From Kingdonia uniflora (lineage: Eukaryota; Streptophyta; Magnoliopsida; Ranunculales; Circaeasteraceae), in contig JACGCM010000787.1 of assembly GCA_014058105.1 (NCBI GenBank), positions 1 through 64,000 on the forward strand: a stretch of 64,000 nt of DNA, read 5' to 3'. The notes below the pieces were generated by a model. It was not told the DNA's origin. It did not search any database and worked only from the letters and a program-made list of their open reading frames with translations. Positions 11,189 through 22,236 of the stretch are shown in pieces. How positions within the stretch are numbered: position 1 is the first letter of the stretch; each line of letters starts with the position of its first letter. Made by a program: the position numbers and the translations under genes.

Positions 11189-11980
11189 TGATAGACACGT
11201 AATATTTACGCGTACAACTCCTAAATTTATATCTACCTAGTCATTTATTAAATAAATGTGACACTAATAGTGTTTTTGTTTGTATTTACAGAAATTGGTC
11301 ACATGATAAACAAGTCGTACATTTTTCCAGTTTTTAACGAAGAACAAGGGTGATGCACTCCAACAATGATTCTTATTTGAAGTTGTCAACCAAAGGCCCA
11401 TGCATGTAAGCCCATTGAATAAAATTAGATATATATATTATTCTCATGAGTTGTAATATATATGCATGATTTTAGGCATTGTTTAGAGGATTTTATATTA
11501 ATGGCAATATTTTGTAAACCCTTCTTATACTTTATAAATAAGAGGGGAATCCCACCCATGAGGGAGCATCTTGGAGAGTGTAAATTAAAGTTCAATAAAC
11601 TATAAAGTTCATGTTCTTCTCTTGTTCCTGTCTTTTAATTTTATCGTAGTAATAGTAGTATGGTAATGATCAAAGAGATGAGTAGTTAATCTTCTTAGCC
11701 AAGGCTAGAGGAAGCTCTACGCAATGTAGCCTTAGTGTAGATTGTGTAGCTTAGTTAGAGTAATTACTTTATCTTTATCCCAGAATATTGCATATTCATA
11801 TTCCTTTGTCCTATGCTTGACCAATGCTAGGATTAGGAGGAATAATGAATCTATGTAACCATCTTGTTGGACCATAACAAGATAGGTTAGAAACATGGAG
11901 AAGAGAACATAATCCATACTTATCAACCGGACCATGGTTATGTAAGTTGGTTTATGGGTAGTTCCCAATCAATAGTTGAG
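11189..11980 (+). repeat. Element B 5' LTR, 3' end deleted
   Basis: Aligns with 19955-20740 and 57839-58620. A TATA box (TATAAATA) lies at 11533-11540. Near 11970 the similarity stops. A local re-duplication of a segment containing ACCGGACCATGGTTGAGTAAG follows, and the sequence then jumps into the leader at about 12058. The last roughly 330 bases of the LTR, the PBS and the first leader bases are missing. Confidence 0.8.
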
Positions 11981-12057
11981 TAAGTTGGTTTATCAACCGG
12001 ACCATGGTTGAGTAAGTTAGATCCAGAAACAAAGTGATTGGCTCAAACTCTCTTGGA

Positions 12058-12989
12058 GTTACAGTAGCTTTGAAGTCTGTCTCTGAATGTTTTACCATTT
12101 TTGATCATCTATACTTCACAGTTTGGAAATACGTTTGCTACAAAATTATTAGATAATTCAAAACCCTTTCCGAATTGCTGTAGATTAGATTTTTTTGTTT
12201 AGTCGTTTGTGAGTTATAGCCTTTTCAAAAAATAGTAAAAAATAGTCTCTGTAAATAACGTCGTGTTCATTAATCACTTGTTTTGAGCGGGTACTTCTTA
12301 AAACTTGACATCTATAAGGGGTACATATCCGCTCCGCCCTGGCACTAAGACATATAAAGTTGTGTGGACTGTGCAAATACACGCTGCTTTAATAAAAAAT
12401 TTGCCGTGGTTGGATTGACCTATTGTTGTGTTTAATATTCTTTTTCATTCCAACATTAGTAAAGGTAAAAGCCATTAGAGACTTGCGGGATTTCATCACC
12501 CAAAAAGCTTTCCAACAAGTGGGACCACCCATTAGGGATATGAAGAAATTTGTATCACACAAAAATTGAACGTCCCGGACCTCAAAATAACTTTTAATAA
12601 AAAAGAGTAGCAAGATTCTCGCGGGATTTCATCGCCCGACGGATAAGTGTACCAGACAGGGGTATAAATACAGGTTCATAGGATGCGGCCCCAGCCTAGT
12701 GCCGCGAAATACTGGTTGTAAGTTTACGACGTTACCGTTTCGAGTGTTGACATACGATAAGGCAACTCACTCGGGCATGAGGACTGAACATCTACTTTAA
12801 GCTGGTACTAGCATAGTGACGCAGGGAAGTATAGGAACTAAAGCCTTTTGCCATCGTACCCATTTTGAATATAGAAGAATATAGGGGAGACCTAATTATT
12901 ACTTCTAAAAAATGTTAATGTGCTTGAATTAAGGTTTTATTGATTGTTTACTGCATCGGGTGCAAAATTTTATTGATTATTAGTTGTGC
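12058..12989 (+). other. Element B 5' leader, internally deleted
   Basis: Non-coding leader homologous to 59150-60450 (C) and 27300-28580 (D). Relative to both it lacks about 370 bases at about 12288, removing the twin hairpins that C and D keep. A conserved block including CGCGAAATACTGGTTGTA and ACGATAAGGC is retained (about 12640-12870). Confidence 0.7.
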
Positions 12990-14420
12990 ATGATCAATTG
13001 AACACGTAAAGGAAAATGTTTAGGAAGCTTACCAGAACCTTTGCCCATTTACGGGCCACCACCTCGCCCAGTTAATACAATAGTGGACTTAGGAGCCCCA
13101 GTTTGGGAGGAAAGTGATCCATCTCGAGTTTTTCCAATTTCGGGGGAGGGTAATTCATCTAGAGTTGGCCCAATTAAACTTATTGACGAGCTAGAAGTCG
13201 AGCCCCCAATATGGCTGCTGCCAAATTTCTTAGGGACTATTGGACCCTAGTGGTGAGTGATATACCTTCAAGTATTGCGTTACCAGTTGTCACGACAAAC
13301 GATTATGAAATCAAGCCTAGTGTGATCCAAATGTTACCTATTTTTTGTGGGCTTGATTCTGAGAGCCCTTATAAGCACATCTACGAGTTTAAGAAAATAT
13401 GTGCGCTCTCCAAATGCCAACATTTTACTGAGGATTCAGTCCGCCTTCGTTTATTCCTATTATCGCTAAAAGACAAGGCTTAATTCATTGGCACCAGCAT
13501 CTATCAATTCATGGGATCAAATGGAAACCAAGTTCAAAACAAATAGTTTTCTATGGGAAAAACCCTCGGTATTAGAAATGCAGTTGTTGAATTTGTTCAA
13601 AATGAGAGTGAAACGTTTTACGAGGCATGGGAGAGATATAAAGATATTCTTTTACAATGTCCCTATCATGGTTTTGAGAAGCAACATCTAGCGCAGATCT
13701 TCTATCGTGGAATAACTTACGAGAACCGTTATAGGATAGAATCCATATACACTGGCAAATTCTAGGACCTTGAACCTGATAGAGCTTATGAGGAGTTTGG
13801 GACATTGGCTGAGAACTCTCAGCAGTGGAATTTTGATCCACATAGAAATATTCGTACAACCAAGAAAGGTGGCCTATACAAAGTGAGTGAGGGAATGGCC
13901 ATCAAAGCTCAATTAGATACTCTTACCCAAAAAATTAAGGTTATGGCTACGAATCAATCTAAGGGTAGTATGAACTTGGTTCAGCAACAGGCTTGCACCG
14001 TTTGTTATGATGTAACCCATGTGACTCAAATGTGTCCCTAGCTCAATGAAATGAATGACAATCAAGAGCAAGTGGATGCTTTAAATAATACCTACCAGAG
14101 GCTCTTTGACCCGTACAAGCCAACTTGGCAGAACCACCCAAATTTTTCGTGGAAGAACAGCCAACCCAGTTCAGGTTTTGGAGAGCCACAAACCTCAGGT
14201 CATAATTTTCCTAGGAATCCCCTCTCTTAATCTTATTCTTAGGTATCTCAGCAATCCTTTCAGTCATCCAAATAGTTCCCACCCGCTCTACCCAAACCAT
14301 CTTTGGAAGATACCCTTGCCCTCTTTATGCAATAATCAATGGAAAGCCAAAAACAATCAATGGAAAGCCAAAACCAAGCGTTGTAATTTCAGCAACAAAT
14401 GATGCAATTTTAACAATAGA
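12990..14420 (+). pseudogene. Element B gag
   Basis: Gag is the capsid and nucleocapsid precursor. The homologous start codon is at 12990 but is followed two codons later by a TGA. Frame pieces at 13041-13250, 13211-13483, 13553-13765 and 13805-14041 are joined by frameshifts. The central part has the plant Ty3/gypsy gag core (ESPYKHIYEFKKICALSK, then ETFYEAWERYKDIL). A CCHC zinc knuckle of spacing C-x2-C-x4-H-x4-C (CTVCYDVTHVTQMC) lies near the end, followed by a low-complexity Gln-rich tail with stops. A small deletion at about 13480 removes residues that element D keeps. Confidence 0.8.
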
Positions 14421-14767
14421 CTTTGGTGAATCAGAATTCTATATCCTAATCTATCTCTAATCTCGAGACTCAGATAGGACAATTGGCAAATATATTACAT
14501 GAGAGACCACCAGGTATGCTACCTAGCCAACCTGTATCTAATCCGAAAGGACCACCGGGGTTTGATTTTTGCTCAATCCTAAAACAGGTTAATGCCATTA
14601 CAACTCTATGAAGTGGTAGACAAGTTGATAACAGAGTTGAAATGCCTAGGGTTGAGCTAACACCCGTTGCTATTAAGGATGAGGTCGGTACGAGTGAACC
14701 TTCTTATAAATCTAAGGAGTTGCCTACCTCCTCTATTTCCCTATAAAAGGCACATTTTAGGCCAAAG

Positions 14768-15517
14768 GTGCCTTATCCACAATGCCTTCTTCTAGCTAAT
14801 AAAGGGATTCAATTTGACAAGATATTGGATGCATTTAAGCAATTTCATATAAATATTCCAGTACTCGATGCCATCATGCTTATCCCTGCATATGCCAAAT
14901 TCCTTAAGGATGCGTGCACTTGGAAAAGGAAAATCAATGTGCACAAGAAAGTCTTCTTGACTAAGATATTAACCCCTCCTAAGCTTCGAGATCCTGGAAG
15001 CCCAACCATCCCTTGTAAAATTGGAGATCACAAAGTGGATAGGGCATTACTCGACCTAGGGGCGAGTGTGAATGTCTTACCTTACTCGGTCTATCAGGAA
15101 TTAGGAGTTGGAGAACTCGAACCTACCCGAATGACACTTCAATTGGCTGACAGGTCAATACGATACCCACGTGGTATCCTTGAGGATATTCTGATCAAGG
15201 TTGATATTCTTATTTTTCCTGTGGACATTATTGTTTTGGACACTGAAGATGTAAAGAATCCTAGCTGTGAGATTCCCATCATATTGGGTCGCCCTTTCCT
15301 TGCGACTGTTCATGCCATTATTAATTGCTTTAATGGGGTCTTACAACTATCAATAGGAGACATGAAGATCAAGCTTAATGTTTTTAATAATAATACTCGA
15401 GTCCCTCATTCTGATGATATGGCTAAGCTGAATATGATTAACTCCCTAGTTTACAACTCGTTCCCTAAATCATTTTCTGAGGACCCCTTAGAATCATGTC
15501 TTGTATACTTTTGGTGA
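14768..15517 (+). pseudogene. Element B protease region
   Basis: Retroviral-type aspartic protease that would cut the Gag-Pol polyprotein. This is a 249-codon open stretch. The active-site motif appears as LLDLGASVNVLP (about residue 95), the form usual in Athila elements, followed by LGRPFL near residue 170. The frame is lost at about 15500 where this copy has one extra T compared with C. The segment before the motif is the conserved pre-protease linker also seen in C and D. Confidence 0.85.
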
Positions 15518-16475
15518 AGACTTTGATGAAAATCCGATTGTTGAAGAGCTTAATGTTCTACTCGACCCAACACCTATTTTTAACAAGTCTAAATGGAGAG
15601 CTCATGTTGAACCTCTAGAACCATCCACTACTTTGCCTTTTCCATCCATTGTTAATGCACCCAAGTTAGACCTCAAGCCATTACCTAAGACTTTGAAGTA
15701 TGCTTTCTTAAGTGATTCTAACACTTTGCCTGTGATCATAGCTTCCAACCTCAATATTGACCAATAAAGTAGATTGTTGGGTATTATTGAAAGACACAAA
15801 TCAGCCCTAGGGTGGTCTATAGCAGACTTGAAGGGGATTAGCCCGGCCGTTTGCATGCATCGCATCAATCTCGAGGAAGGTGCTAAAAATTCTCGCGAGA
15901 TGCAACGGAGGTTGAATCCCACCATGATGGAGGTAGTGAAGAAGAAAGTTCTCAAATTTTTTGACTTGGGTATCATATACCCCATTTCGGATAGTAAGTG
16001 GGTCAGTCCCGTTCAGGTTGTACCTAAGAAATCAGGGATTACTGTAGTTGAGAATGAGAATAATGACATAATCCCCACCCGCATGATCACTGGGTGGCGT
16101 GTATGTATCGACTACAGGAAATTAAACATGGTCACAAGGAAAGATCATTTTCCTCTTCCTTTCATTGATCAAATACTTGAACGCTTAGCCGGAATAAAAC
16201 ATTACTGTTTTCTTGACGGTTATTCTAGATACAATCAGATCTCCATTACCCCAGAAGATCAGGAGAAGACAACTTTCATGTGTCCCTACAAGACATATTC
16301 TTATCGGCGTATGCCATTTGGGTTGTGCAATGCACCCGCTACATTCCAGCGTTGTATGATGGGCATATTTTTTGATATGGTTGATAAATTTCTTGAAATC
16401 TTTATGGATGATTTTTCAGTATTTGGATCATCTTTTGATAAATGTTTACACCATTTAGAGCTCGTGCTAGAATGA
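15518..16475 (+). pseudogene. Element B reverse transcriptase
   Basis: The RT would copy element RNA into cDNA. After a linker (to a TAA at about 15765) the core runs open at 15774-16475: KWVSPVQVVPKKSG, CIDYRKLN, GYSRYNQI, MPFGLCNAPATFQ, and the catalytic FMDDF motif (the YxDD box, FMDD in Athila). A TGA at 16473-16475 separates RT from RNase H. Element C has a CGA arginine codon at this place, so the stop is a C-to-T change at a CpG. Confidence 0.9.
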
Positions 16476-16490
16476 TGTACACAAACCAAT

Positions 16491-17190
16491 TTGGTGCTAA
16501 ACTGGGAAAAGTGTCACTTCATGGTGACACAAGGGATAGTTCTTAGACAAATTATCCCTAACAAAGGGATTGAAGTCGATAAGGCCAAGATCGACATTAT
16601 CTCTTCTTTACCTCCACCTCGGAGGGTTAAGGCCATTCGATCATTTTTGAGGCATGTTGGGTTTTATCGTCGGTTCATCAAAGATTTTAGTAAAATTTCC
16701 CAACCCTTGTGCAATTTACTTGCTACGGATACTGATTTTAACTTTGATTATGCATGTTTAGGAGCTTTTGAGAAACTCAAACTTTTATTAACTCCAACCC
16801 CTATCATCCAACCTCCCAATTGGGAACTTCCCTTCGAGCTCATGTGTGATGCTTATGATTACACTGTTAGAGCAGTTTTAGGGCAAATAGTAGATAATAA
16901 ACCTCATGTTATTTACTATGCTAGTCGCACACTCAATGACGCACAGTTCAATTACTCTACAACGGAGAAGGAGTTATTAACCATTGTGTTTGCCTTGGAG
17001 AAATTTTGATCATACCTTGTTGGATTCAAAATCATTATTTACACCGACCATGCGGCCTTAAAGTATTTACTATCTAAAAAAGATGATAAGCCTCGGTTAA
17101 TCAGATGGATTCTTTTGTTACAAGAATTTGATTTCAAAATTTGAGATAAGAAAGGTGTTGAGAATGTGGTTGCAGACCATCTATCTTGAA
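16491..17190 (+). pseudogene. Element B RNase H
   Basis: Connection and RNase H domain of Ty3/gypsy pol, which removes the RNA strand during reverse transcription. The landmarks FLRHVGFYRRFIKDFSKI, PFELMCDAYDYTVRAVLGQ, YYASRTLNDAQFNYSTTEKELL and [12 protein letters not shown] are visible. Stops lie at 17007, 17142 and 17187. The stops at 17142 and 17187 have exact counterparts in element D. Confidence 0.88.
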
Positions 17191-18563
17191 TTCTCACTGA
17201 GGGTGCTGAAGATTTTCTCCCTATCTTAGAGACATTTCCTGATGTGCAGCTCATGACTGTCTCACAACTGCCTTGGTACGCCGATATTGTCAATTATCTT
17301 GCTACGCAATAATTACCTGCCCATTGGTCAAAACAAGATAGAACCAAATTCTTTCACGAGGTTAAACGTTTTAGTTGGGACGATCCTTATCTTTATAAGT
17401 TTTGTTCCAACCAAGTGATTTGGAGATGCATCCCAAATGATAAGTTCCATAGTGTACTCATATTTTGCCATACCTTAGCTTGCGGTGAACATTTTGGGAC
17501 CAAAAAAACTGCTGCAAAAGTTCTTCAATCTGGTCTTTATTGGCCTACCCTTTTTCGTGACGCACATACCTTTTGTTATAAATGTGATAGGTGCCAGAGG
17601 ACCGGGAATATTTCTGATCGAAATATGATGCCCTTGAACAACATCCTTATTATTAAACTATTTAATGTTTGGGGCATTGACTTTATGGGCCCAATTCCTT
17701 CTTCTCGCGGTTACCTTTACATTTTAGTTGCAGTCGATTATGTTTCTAAATGGGTTGAGGCGGTGCCATGTTAAACGAATGACCATAAGCCTGTGGTAAA
17801 ATTTTTGAAAACCATTTTTAATCATTTTGGCACGCCTCTGGCAATTGTTAGTGCTGGTGGTAAACATTTTTGTAATCGTGTCTTACAATATCTTTTGAAA
17901 ACTTACTCCATTACTCATAAAATTGCCACACCTTATCATCCACAAATAAGTGATCAAGTTGAAGTATCCAATCGGGAGATCAAAAGAATTTTTGAAAAAA
18001 CTATTCAAACCGATTGTAAAGATTAGTCTGATCGTCTTGATGATGCCCTTTAGGCATATTGAACAGCTTATAAAACCCTGATTGGTATGTTACCCTATAG
18101 ACTTATATTTGGGAAGCCTTGCCACTTACCTGTGGAATTGGAGCACAAGGCCCTCTGGGCTACAAAGGCCTTCAACTTTGAAATGGATAAAGCCAGATCA
18201 CATAAAAGACTTTAACTTTCTAAACTTGACGAACTTCGTCGCGAGGCTTATGAAAATGCAAAAATTTACAAGGAACGAATTAAAGCTTTTCATGATAAGT
18301 CGATTGTTCACAAAACTTTTGAGCCTAATCAGAAAGTGTTACTCTACAATTCACGGCTACGTTTATTTCTTGGGAAATTACGTTCACATTGGTACGACCT
18401 TTTTGTAGTTCAAACTGTTTATCCTCATGGATCCATAGAGGTGGAGGATCCTAAGAACGGAAATTTTTTTAATGTCAATGGCCAACGATTAAAACCCTAC
18501 TTAGAGTCCTACACTTTTGATGAAGAGATAACATTTCAAAATGATCCAGTATATCAAAATTGA
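17191..18563 (+). pseudogene. Element B integrase
   Basis: Integrase inserts the cDNA. A zinc-binding N-terminus (H residues around 17470-17490, then CDRCQRTGN) is followed by the catalytic core with WGIDFMGP and [10 protein letters not shown]. The second core aspartate is replaced by alanine (SAGGKHF, where D keeps SDG), and the motif with the catalytic glutamate reads [11 protein letters not shown]-terminal domain ends at about 18563 ([11 protein letters not shown]). Frame breaks occur near 17770, 18026 and 18100-18340. With the missing Asp it would be inactive even without the breaks. Confidence 0.88.
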
Positions 18564-19954
18564 TATTATGTACCCCTATAGTACCATTATAAATCATTTA
18601 AATATGGGGGTACATTTCTCTGGCTGAAGACGGTAAACTTAACGCTTCTTGGGAGGCAACCCTTGATACATTCAGGTGAGACATTTTAGTTTTCTCTTCC
18701 ATTTAATTTCTTGTTCTCCAACATTGAGGGAAGTGCTTGATTTAAGTTTGAGGGTAGGAAATCATTTCTTGATATGCTTTTTGAAGAAAAGTGAAATAAT
18801 GGCACTTTGACAATTTATGATATATTTTTGATGAATTTCTAAACACTTAAACTGATTTTACCTTGACATAAATATTATAAAAAAACCTAAAATTTGAAAT
18901 TGTACCAAGTATACACTAGAATATTTTGGAATATCTTAAGCTAGATGTACTATCTTTTTATTAGCAACTAATTCAAGTTAACTTGGCATATTTTGGAAAC
19001 GTGCACTTCATTGTAGTTTTGTAATTAATACCTTCAATAGATTTTTTCTCAGTATAAAAATTTTTTAGCATTTATGTTAGGAATAGTTTGCTACAAGGGA
19101 GACAATTGTCTAAGAATAAGTTCATTCCTAAGAAAAAAAATTAAAAAAGGCCAAATGTGCTCTAAAAATTCTTACACTGCAAGGCTACTTGCATGATTAA
19201 GAACTGAAAGAAGAAAAATTATCACCAATCTCAAGTTTGACATGAACTATGTGAAAGGAGCATAAGAAAATGTTACTTATGAGAATCTTGAGTCTAGGTC
19301 ATGATGAGGCACCACACCCTGACAGCCTTCGCCAACTGGCAGGGATTATCGACCAAAAACTCCTTGTTACGAAGGCTTCACTAAGAAACAAAATACTTAA
19401 AAGAAAAAGCTTACAAAAGAAAAGAAAAAAATAAAATTCTAGGAAGACGAATTGACTAAGGTACTTGTCGAACTAACCGTTAAATTTATTCCACTGAAAA
19501 CTAGACTACCAAAAACTGAGTAAATTATTCTAGACAACGTATTAGGCGATAAAACTATTTTCATTGTACACTCAAATATAACTAAAGCAAAATACTTGAG
19601 TATCTATCTAATCTTGAGGTAGTACCTCTAGTTTTGGATAAGCTTAAAATATTATTTGATATACTTGGGAAAATAACAAGCTTAAGAATTTTTTCATTGG
19701 TATATTTTTGTCACAACTAAGTAAGGTTAAGTTCACAGGAAATAAGTCAAGTGTATTCTAGAATTGTTTAAAATGTCATTATTGACTTTTGTGGGTATAG
19801 TCACTGCAAACCCTTACGAGACAACACTCGTCCACCAGGCTAAACCTGGGGGTTTAACGACGTGTTGCATACGTTAATACAACAGCGTGACATGCAAAAA
19901 TGGTTTTTGTTTACTTTTGCTCAAGGACTAGCAAAATATAAGTTCGAGGGTATT
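18564..19954 (+). other. Element B 3' non-coding region
   Basis: About 1.4 kb homologous to 34082-35395 of D. No env-like reading frame is visible, although some Athila elements carry one here. It contains a conserved RNA fold at 19808-19855 and ends in a purine-rich tract (AAGTTCGAGGGTATT) just before the LTR. Confidence 0.75.
19808..19855 (+). promoter_or_regulatory. Element B three-way-junction RNA element (predicted)
   Basis: AAACCC (19808-19813) pairs with GGGTTT (19850-19855). Inside are two hairpins: ACGAG-ACAACA-CTCGT (19816-19831) and CCAGG-CTAAA-CCTGG (19835-19849). The same fold is at 35248-35297 in D. Pairing is by inspection; no folding program was run. The role is unknown; RNA packaging, export or 3'-end function are possibilities. 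Confidence 0.55.
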
Positions 19955-21071
19955 TGATAGACATGCAATATTTACGTGTACAACTCCTAAATTTATATCT
20001 ACCTAGTCATTTATTAAATAATTGTGACATTAATAGTGTTTTTGTTTGTATTTACAGAAATCGGTCACATGATAAACAAGCCGTACATTTTTCTGGTTTT
20101 TAACGAAGAACAAGGGTGATGCACTCCAACAATGATTCTTATTTGAAGTTGTCAACCAAAGGCCCATGCATGGAAGTCCATTGATTATAATTAAATATAA
20201 ACATTATTCTCATGAGTTGTAATATATATGCATGATTTTAGGCATTATTTAGGGGATTTTATATTAATGGTAATATTTTGTAAACCCTTTCTATACTCTA
20301 TAAATAGGAGGGGAATCCCACCCATGAGGGAGTATCTTGAAGAGTGTAAATCAAAGTTCAATAAACAATAAAGTTCTTGTTCTTTTCTTGTTCATGTCTT
20401 TTAATTTTATTGTAGTAATAGTAGTATGGCAATGATCAAAGGGATGAGTAGCTAATCTTCTTAGCCAAGGCTAGAAGAAGCTCCACCCAATATAGCCTTC
20501 GTGTAGATTGTACAACTTAGTTAGACTAATTACTTTCTCTTTATCCCAGAATATTACATATTTGTATTCCTTCGTACTATGCTTGACCAATGCTAGGATT
20601 AGGAGGAATAAAGAATCTATGTAACCATCTTGTTGGACCATAACAAGATAGGTTAGGACATGGAGAAGAGAATATAATCCATACTTATCAACCAGATCAT
20701 GGTTGAGTAAGTTGGTTTATGGGTAGTTCCCAATTACTATATCTCTTGTATCTTTTGATGTATTTCATATGCCCGACCAAAGATATGCGATACGGGAACT
20801 CGTAATTTACTTTAATTATTTATGCTATCTAGCGGTTAAAAAGGGTGGAGTGGATTCGATACCTCGGTTTCCACTCTAATTTATCTTGTAATTTGTTTTG
20901 TTCTTATTTTTATTTCAAAACCTACACAAACTCGTTGTTATTGGATAAAGCTAGTAGCTCGAAGTATAATTCGCACCACAAGTCTCTAGGGATATGACCT
21001 CGCTTACCCTTGTACTTAACGGTATATCGTGCACTTGCGGGTCTTTTAAGATGTCGGTTTATAATCGATCA
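19955..21071 (+). repeat. Element B 3' LTR
   Basis: 1117 bp, starting TGATAGACA and ending TCGATCA, with TATAAATA at 20299-20306. It is full length, unlike the partner at 11189. It matches the C LTR at 57839-58947 along its length. Confidence 0.88.
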
Positions 21072-21477
21072 ACATCTTTATGCAGTGAAACTTGTCTTAT
21101 TGCACCCTATATAAATGCACAAAAAACTTTGGTCCCAAAATTCAAATTCTTTCTAATTGTTACCTATATAATTGTACAACATCTATATTTGCACATTTTT
21201 TGGTGGTCCCAAGCGTATGCATTTATCTAGGTTTCAATGTAGTGAAGTTCTTGGCGGGGTCTGCAGAAAATTAGTCTCAAGATAAAAAGAAGTCTAGGAC
21301 TATTTGATTCGGACCGGTTCCAACAAATTAACACTCGTATGAATATTAAAGTTGATGCTAAATCAGAGAGTTGATATTTTTGGAGAACTGTTATTGTTTA
21401 AGGGGAGTCTCAATTTTTTAAAATCGAGTAGCACCTCTTTGACCGGCCAAAACTCCAAGACTCATGCAACATTTAGT
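21072..21477. other. Gap between element B and element N
   Basis: About 400 bases of uncertain origin. It lacks the PBS expected after a 5' LTR, which confirms that 19955-21071 is a 3' LTR. It may be the old insertion site or the first part of N's LTR. Confidence 0.4.
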
Positions 21478-22158
21478 GTTGGTGCGGCAAATATAAAGTT
21501 AGTCTAGATAAAAACAATGCAATGTAATGCAATGGTGGATTAATAATATCCAACAATATATATGTAGGGATCTATCCTTCGACCTACTTTAAACACGAAC
21601 TGATCATAGGGATATGTCCCTCGACCTATTTCAAACTCGAACTACCTCAATACTAGACACATGCATTATGCACGTGATATATACAATCAACACTGATACC
21701 TAGACCATGAACTGATATGGAACGTGGCTCAAGCAATACAGAAAAAATGAACAAGTTAAAGACATCTGTCTCCCACGATTTAACAGTTACACATTTAACT
21801 ACCACTTACCTCATTTTTAGGAGAACGTGCTTCTACTCGATAACGAACTGCAGGTAAGGTCTATATAAATGATGAGTTCCAATGGAGATAGGACCAAAAT
21901 TTTTACATTATAAGACTGCAAGAATTTTAATCTTTTAAGATCAAGTATTTTTAGCTCAAGAGATCACTTGTAATAAGATATCAGCCTCAAGTAGTAAAAG
22001 TTACAGTTACTAAATCCTCAACTAGAGGTCGTGGTTTTTACTTATTCAAAGGCTTTCCACGCTAACTTACCTGTATCATTTATTGAATTATACTAATTCT
22101 TGTCACAGGTACATTTGGTATAAGATCTAATTTTGAGCTACAAAATTAGGCCATTACA
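21478..22158 (+). repeat. Element N 5' LTR (left edge uncertain)
   Basis: The right edge is set by the PBS: the LTR ends ...CCATTACA at 22158. The left edge is a guess at a TG (TGTTGGTGCGGC). No second LTR is in the window to test it. A TATA-like TATATAAA at about 21862-21869 fits a U3 promoter. The proposed U3 contains a 42-bp tandem pair (21567-21608, 21609-21650). Confidence 0.5.
21567..21650. repeat. 42-bp tandem duplication in N LTR
   Basis: Two diverged head-to-tail 42-base units that both begin GGGAT and contain TCGACCTA. Position in U3 suggests a duplicated regulatory block. Confidence 0.75.
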
Positions 22159-22160
22159 TT

Positions 22161-22178
22161 TGGCGCCGTCTATGGGAA
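22161..22178 (+). promoter_or_regulatory. Element N primer binding site (tRNA-Arg type)
   Basis: TGGCGCCGTCTATGGGAA lies two bases after the LTR end. This is the PBS form used by Tat/Ogre-lineage plant elements, with one apparent change (CTATGG where CTGTGG is usual). It would prime minus-strand DNA synthesis. Confidence 0.85.
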
Positions 22179-22236
22179 AGAAGACATTTCCACGATATCC
22201 TAAGACATTTATTTATTTCACTATCCATTTCTAATC

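Larger units (their letters stand above)
11189..21071 (+). mobile_element. Element B: Athila-type Ty3/gypsy retrotransposon, defective
   Basis: The order is LTR, leader, gag, protease, RT, RNase H, integrase, about 1.4 kb non-coding, LTR, all on the plus strand. The LTRs start TGATAGACA and match the 5' LTR of element C at 57839. The protease (LLDLGAS), the FMDD-type RT and the domain order fit the Athila lineage. The element has lost the end of its 5' LTR and the PBS, part of its leader, and carries several stops and frameshifts, so it cannot replicate by itself. Five bases outside each end (ACCAT and ACATC) do not match as a clean target duplication. Confidence 0.85.

Noticed and set aside
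19321..19380. Long-range GCCTTCG/CGAAGGC pairing in the B 3' region
   Set aside because: Not kept in D at the matching place, so no evidence of constraint.
18564..19954. Possible env-like gene between integrase and 3' LTR of element B
   Set aside because: No frame of useful length, no signal peptide or membrane segment; same in D.
11184..21076. Target site duplication for element B
   Set aside because: ACCAT before and ACATC after do not match at the defined LTR edges.
21478..21490. Exact left end of element N's LTR
   Set aside because: Without the right LTR the TG chosen is only one of several; kept as an uncertain boundary, not a finding.
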